A stretch of DNA of 64,000 bases from Peromyscus leucopus (lineage: Eukaryota > Chordata > Mammalia > Rodentia > Cricetidae), in assembly GCF_004664715.2 (NCBI RefSeq), contig NC_051063.1, forward strand, positions 144,363,319-144,427,318, read 5' to 3'. The translations under genes and the position numbers were made by a program. The notes beneath the pieces were generated by a model. That model searched no databases. It was not told where the DNA came from and was given only the letters and a program-made list of their open reading frames with translations. How positions within the stretch are numbered: the first letter of the stretch is position 1; each line of letters opens with the position of its first letter. This document shows positions 59,661-64,000 of this stretch, piece after piece.

Positions 59661-59924
59661 ACAATTATCTGAGTACTGGCAGTAATACTATATGGCTTGG
59701 AGCACCAAGAGAAAAAGATCTAAAGATCAGATATTTACATGAGTGATTTCTGTGGAGGATTTTTTTCTTTCATCTCTTAACTTGTATCCAAAGATGTTCC
59801 CATCATGGGAGTCTCAAAGCTCATGTGCAGAAAAAAACCTCAGAGAGAAATCTTATTTCATCCTGATAAACAGGGAAACTGGTGTCTGGGGGGAAATGTA
59901 TCTAGAAGGCATGCTTGTTTGTTT

Positions 59925-61025
59925 TGGGGTTTTGTCTTTTCAACTTTTTCTGAGAAAAATAATTCACACACTCTATTTTGATCATGCCCCCCCCAGTTCA
60001 TCCCAGATAATTCCTACCTCCTTACTCATATAATTTTCTCTCACACATAGACAAAAGCAAAAACAAAAAAACAAGAAACGTACAAAGAAAAACACCATAA
60101 AACAAAAATCAAAATAAGCAAGCAAAAGACCAATAAGACAAAAAAATTATCAAATACAGCAAAATGAGACAAAATCTACAAAAATATCTAGTTTATTTTG
60201 TTAGACAGCTAGTCTTGGGCATGGGGCCTGCCCTAAGGTGTAATTAACATACCCAGTGAGATTCCATTGGAGAAAACTGATTTTTCTTTTGTCTGCAGGT
60301 ATCAATTATAGATTGCTTCTTAATTAGGGATGGGAGCTTATGTCTACACCCCCCTCTCAGGGATGGGACCATGTCTGGCTCGAACCTGTGTAGGCCCTGT
60401 GCATGCTGGCATGGCCTCTGTGCATTCTCGTGTGCATAAGCCTTGTGTCAGGAAGACATTATTTCCTTGTGTTTATCCATTGCCACTGGCTCTTAAAATC
60501 CCTTTACTTCCTCTTCCACATAGTTCCTTGAACTCTGAGGAGAAGACTTTGATGAAGACATTCCATTTAGGACTAGTACTCCAAAGTCTCACTCTCTTCA
60601 CATTGTCCGGTTTCAGGTCTCTGTCAGTTCCTATCGACTAAAAAAAAGCATCTCTGATGAGAGTTGAGTGAATCACTGGCCTGCGCAATAGCAGAATGTC
60701 ATTCGGTGTCATCTCATTGCTGTGCTCCTTTAGCAGAACTGGGTTTCCCCCTAGGCTCATGACCTACGTGATCTCAGGTTCTTCGCCATTTTAGTAGTGT
60801 CCGGGAAGGATCCATTTCATGAAGTGGTCCTTGAATCCAATTAGAAAGTGATCGGTTACGCCCATATCATTTGTGCCACTATTCCGTCAGTATCTCTTGC
60901 AGCCGGGTCTCTCTTATAAGCTGCAAGGTTTCTAGCTGGGAGATGGTGACAACTGCCTTTCTCCTCCAGAAGCCTGCGGCATACCTTCCAGTGTCAGGAA
61001 CACTGGTCAGTAGGGGTGAAGCTTT
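59925..61025. mobile_element. Rodent Lx-type L1 non-coding segment
   Basis: cagtgagattccattggaga, aggtatcaattatagattgc, gatgaagacattccatttag, ccaattagaaagtgatcggt and aacactggtcagtaggggtg. The first block is shared with the L1 3'UTR at 30651-31013. Strand and exact place in the Lx consensus are uncertain. Confidence 0.5.
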
Positions 61026-61029
61026 AACA

Positions 61030-61480
61030 TGAGACTTGGAGATGCAGAATCTGGAGTTTGCCCTGATGGCTTTCAGTCTTGCTTTGGTCTAGTATTTGTT
61101 CATTGTGCCTCTTTTCCTCCCCTCTGGAATGGTAATGTATATTCTGTGCCATTATACGTTGGAAGCATGTCATTTCCTTTTTGTTTTTGCTTTCACCTGA
61201 AATTACAGTTAGGAGATTTCCTTGAGTCTCCTAAGAGACTTGGACTTTGGATTTTGAAGCAGGCCTGAGACTATGAAAGACTATGAGGACTTTTGAATTG
61301 AGACTAAATGCCTTTTGCATTATTATATGGCTACAAGCCTACAGAGGCCAGAGGGTGGAATGTGGTGGTGAGAAAACTCTAAGTAAGCCCCCAATTCAAT
61401 GACAGGTTTGTAAAAATCATCTTGGTCATTATGTCTCTTCACAGAAATGCAACAACAGTGTCTAAGACAGAAATGAGATC
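61030..61480 (+). mobile_element. MaLR internal 3' end joined to a partly deleted LTR
   Basis: tcctcccctctggaatggta, agagacttggactttggat and tgaattgagactaaatgcc follow the order of the 3' end of MaLR internal sequence. At 61358 tgtggtggtgagaaaactc looks like the LTR start. The LTR is shortened, ending cttggtcattatgtctcttc and gtctaagac. Non-coding. Confidence 0.55.
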
Positions 61481-61815
61481 AGCTTGGCCTATGGGCATCC
61501 CTGGAAAGAAGAGTTTTTATTAATTGGGTTAATTGAGATAGGAAGATTCACCTTGAATGTGAGCAACACCGTTTTATGAGCTGGGCCATGAACTGTGTAT
61601 GAGTAGAGGAAGTTACCTGAACACCAAGCACAGATGCAGTCATCTCTCTCCGCTCTTAATGGTCGGGATGATGTGACTAGCTGTTCGAGTTCCTGCTGCC
61701 TTGAGGGTCCCACAATACAACATTGTAATTTGAAATTGTGAACTCAAATATACCCTTTCTCCATTGCGTTACTTTGTGTCTGGGTATTTTACCACAACGA
61801 CAGAACTGAAACCAA
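61481..61815 (+). mobile_element. Rodent interspersed repeat, MaLR/RMER-like
   Basis: gatcagcttggcctatgggc, gttaattgagataggaagat, ttcgagttcctgctgccttg, gaactcaaatataccctttc and gggtattttaccacaacgac. Family recognised by pattern, name not secure. Confidence 0.5.
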
Positions 61816-62291
61816 AACAGACACAGAAACATTCAGAGGGAAAAAATGAAGAAGGGGAACTCCAAATCCTGTGTGTGACCTGTATCTGACCCAGCGAAAA
61901 TCCCAGACTCACTCTGAGCTGCTGTGTGGACAGACCCACAGGAGGAATTCAGAAGAGTTGAGAGCTGAGTTGACGTGGTCCCTGACTACATAAGGTGAAA
62001 CAGAATCTACAGTCTGAATATGTCTGCACTCTGTGTGTGTGAAAGCGAAAGCACTGACATTCTCTGGGAGATTTAACAGGACCCTGAGTATCATAGTATT
62101 CAATATCACCAGAAAAAGCAATTATAAATCTACCTTCAAATATCTCTGACACAGAAATTATTTGAAACTATCAAAGTGTAATAACCTTCTAGTATTAAAC
62201 ACCAAAAAGAGGAAGGAAAATTATAAAGCATTAAAAATAATTAAATGTAAAATTGCAGAAGATAAAAATAAGACATAAACATCCATCACTA
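61816..62291. other. Unrecognised non-coding DNA
   Basis: Possibly a decayed L1 5' portion (A-rich from 62160), but no firm landmark. Confidence 0.45.
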
Positions 62292-62474
62292 AGAATAAAA
62301 GTAGCCAGGTGGTGGTAGTGCATGCCTTTAATCCCAGCACTTGGGAGGCAGAAGCAGGTGAATCTCTGTGAGTTCGAGGTCAGCCTGGTCTACAGAGTGA
62401 GTTCCAGGATAGGCAACAAAAACTACACAGAGAAACCCTGTCTCAGAAAAGCAAAAAAAGAAAGAATAAAAGTA
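62292..62474 (+). mobile_element. B1 SINE with perfect 13-bp target duplication
   Basis: B1 body 62305-62461 (gccaggtggtggtagtgcat, tttaatcccagcacttggga, gaggtcagcctggtctacag, agaaaccctgtctcag) and an A tail. Target duplication aagaataaaagta at 62292-62304 and 62462-62474, identical. Confidence 0.96.
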
Positions 62475-62579
62475 AATTCCAAACTATAAATTAAAATAAC
62501 AAGTGACATTAAAATCAAATTTGATAAAAACTAATAACAAGGGAAAAAACTGAAAAGTAGAAAAAAATAATCCATTATC

Positions 62580-62765
62580 TAATTAGTAGGGAAACCAGTT
62601 AAAGGGTGCTGATTTCTTACTAGAAATCAAGGTCCTCAGAAAACACTAGGAGGCATCCATACAGTGTTGGGGACCTGCCAACCCACAATTCTATCTCCAG
62701 TTAAAACATTCATCAACAACAGTAGCAAATAAAAACATTCCCAGATGAAGGGAAGAAATGAGGAT
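62580..62765 (+). mobile_element. LINE-1 ORF1-like fragment
   Basis: acccacaattctatctccag, acattcccagatgaaggg and a preceding actagaaatcaaggtcctc resemble the ORF1 3' part of old L1. Short and broken. Confidence 0.5.
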
Positions 62766-63300
62766 CCATTACCACATTTTGTTTAACTATCCTCTTTCTT
62801 AATAAAATAAAATATAATTGAAATAGTTTCTTGCATCTTAATACATCATAATGGAATAAAATTAAAATCAACACCAAGAGAAACTAAAAATTATACACAA
62901 AAATTCAACATATATATATCCTATATGTGTGTTATAGATTATATATAATATATAGATATACAAAAAATCAACTAAAAATATATACAAAAAATCCAGGGAG
63001 TTGAGACAAAGGGATTCCTGGAGCTTGCTGGCCAGCTAGTCTTGTTGAGCTGGTAAGCTCCAGTTTCAATGAAAGGCCCTCCCTGCCTCACAACATAATA
63101 TATTGAGGAACCGAGGAGATACCCAACAGTGACCTTTGGCTTCATATGAATGCTATACATGGAAAACCAAGAACCAACATTGTACTAAATGAAGAGAACT
63201 CAAAGAATTTCCTCTAAGACAATGAGAGAGACAAGTATGTCTACTTTCTACACTTGCATTGATACAGAGCTTAAAGTCTTTTTTTTTTTTTTTTTTAAAT
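62766..63300. other. AT-rich DNA with TA-rich runs
   Basis: 62908-62965 is nearly all A/T with tatatata words. A T run of about 19 lies at 63279-63297. Confidence 0.6.
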
Positions 63301-63305
63301 AATTG

Positions 63306-63461
63306 GCTGACTGATAGTGAGGCACACCTTTAATCCCAGCACTGGGGGGAGGGTCAGAGACAGGTGGATCTCTGTGACTTTGAGGCCAGCCTGGTCTACA
63401 TAGTAAGTTCCAAGACAGCCAGGGCTGCTACACAGAGAAACCCTGTCTCGAAAAACAATAA

Positions 63462-63462
<1 letters not shown>
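63306..63462 (+). mobile_element. B1 SINE
   Basis: ggcacacctttaatcccagc, gacaggtggatctctgtgac, tgaggccagcctggtctaca, agttccaagacagccagggc and agaaaccctgtctcg. A short G-rich substitution replaces part of the ggaggcagagg block. Confidence 0.94.
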
Positions 63463-63507
<45 letters not shown>

Positions 63508-63515
63508 TAATAATT
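63461..63515. repeat. (AAT)n microsatellite
   Basis: About 16 AAT units directly after the B1 aaaaac tail; a tail-derived microsatellite. Confidence 0.96.
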
Positions 63516-64000
63516 CTTTATTAACTCCTTGGGAATTTCATAACATGCATCCTAATCCCGCTCACCTCCCAATCCGTCCATATCTGCCCCTCAACCCTGA
63601 AGTGTCCCTCCACAAAAGAAAGCCCCCCCAAATTAATTAAAAACAAAAAACTAACCTCATACCTCCGTCTTTCCCTCCCCTTAACCACCTCTTCATTTGT
63701 CCTGGTGGCATTGGGAGCTGCGGTGTATTACACAGTATACCCTTTTGTCCCATCAGCCCCGCCCGCAAATGTTCATTGCAGTGAGTCATTGGTCAAGGTC
63801 TGTGGCCTCTGACATAACATCAATACTGGACCCTCAGGGAAACTCCTCTCGGCTATCCTGCTGTTCCCTGAGTAAGGGAGATCCTGCAGCTATTGTTCAG
63901 CAGGGACAGTCCCTTCAGGAGCTCCAGTAGGTCATAGATGGGGTAGGTGTTAGTGGGCCAACTCAAGACCAAGGTTGTGGGTCTGGGTGGTAGCTGAGCT
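63516..64000. mobile_element. Rodent Lx-type non-coding repeat, runs off the window
   Basis: taactccttgggaatttcat, tgcatcctaatcccgctcac, aatgttcattgcagtgagtc, aactcctctcggctatcctg and tgggccaactcaagacca. I recognise the block order from rodent L1/Lx-associated sequence but cannot place it exactly. Confidence 0.45.

Overview
The window reads as non-coding nuclear DNA of a rodent, most likely a cricetid (hamster, vole or deer-mouse type). The basis is many B1 SINEs whose best-preserved copy (10103-10273) carries the caggaaaggcgcaaagc right half I associate with cricetids, plus B3/B4 SINEs, Lx-type and younger rodent L1s, URR1 DNA transposons, MaLR LTRs and long CA/GATA tracts. I found no exon, gene promoter or RNA gene that I can defend. 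The open frames are all short; the longest (229 codons, minus strand, 1671-2360) runs through an antisense B1. I found no bacterial, phage or CRISPR-like system and no undescribed enzymatic system.

Layout. 1-16.7 kb is mostly unique sequence with scattered SINEs, one MIR, one URR1 flanked by an intact 8-bp target duplication (5639-5859) and microsatellites; 6.1-7.0 kb is repeat-free, CpG-retaining and a candidate conserved element. 16.7-18.55 kb is an ancient antisense L1 interrupted by a B1, a MaLR LTR and a B3. 20-27 kb is repeat-dense: an L1 3' part split by a solo LTR (21793-22194), a URR1, and an L1 with a 5' inversion (23404-25501) inserted exactly at the URR1 edge. 27-36.6 kb is AT-rich unique DNA with SINEs and a second candidate conserved stretch (29.23-29.72 kb). 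36.6-39.6 kb holds two more solo LTRs and a MaLR LTR with a CT/CCCT expansion. 39.9-44.6 kb is a decayed L1 with a broken reverse-transcriptase motif, followed by a 25-bp minisatellite. 45-52.4 kb is unique DNA plus LTR-like repeats, one containing a perfect 21-bp-arm hairpin, and a degenerate tandem stretch. 52.7-55.3 kb is an old L1 ORF1/ORF2 5' fragment split by a younger L1. 57.4-64 kb is Lx non-coding sequence, MaLR remains and three B1 copies.

The most solid results are the nested insertions. Three solo LTRs of one family or related families (21793-22194, 36613-36931, 38925-39425) each have 6-bp target duplications, and in two cases removing the LTR restores a recognisable host repeat (L1 3'UTR, MIR). 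A URR1 target duplication can be recovered only by looking across the L1 inserted at its edge. Family names come from memory of consensus sequences, not from a library search; boundaries are good to about 10-20 bases except where target duplications fix them.
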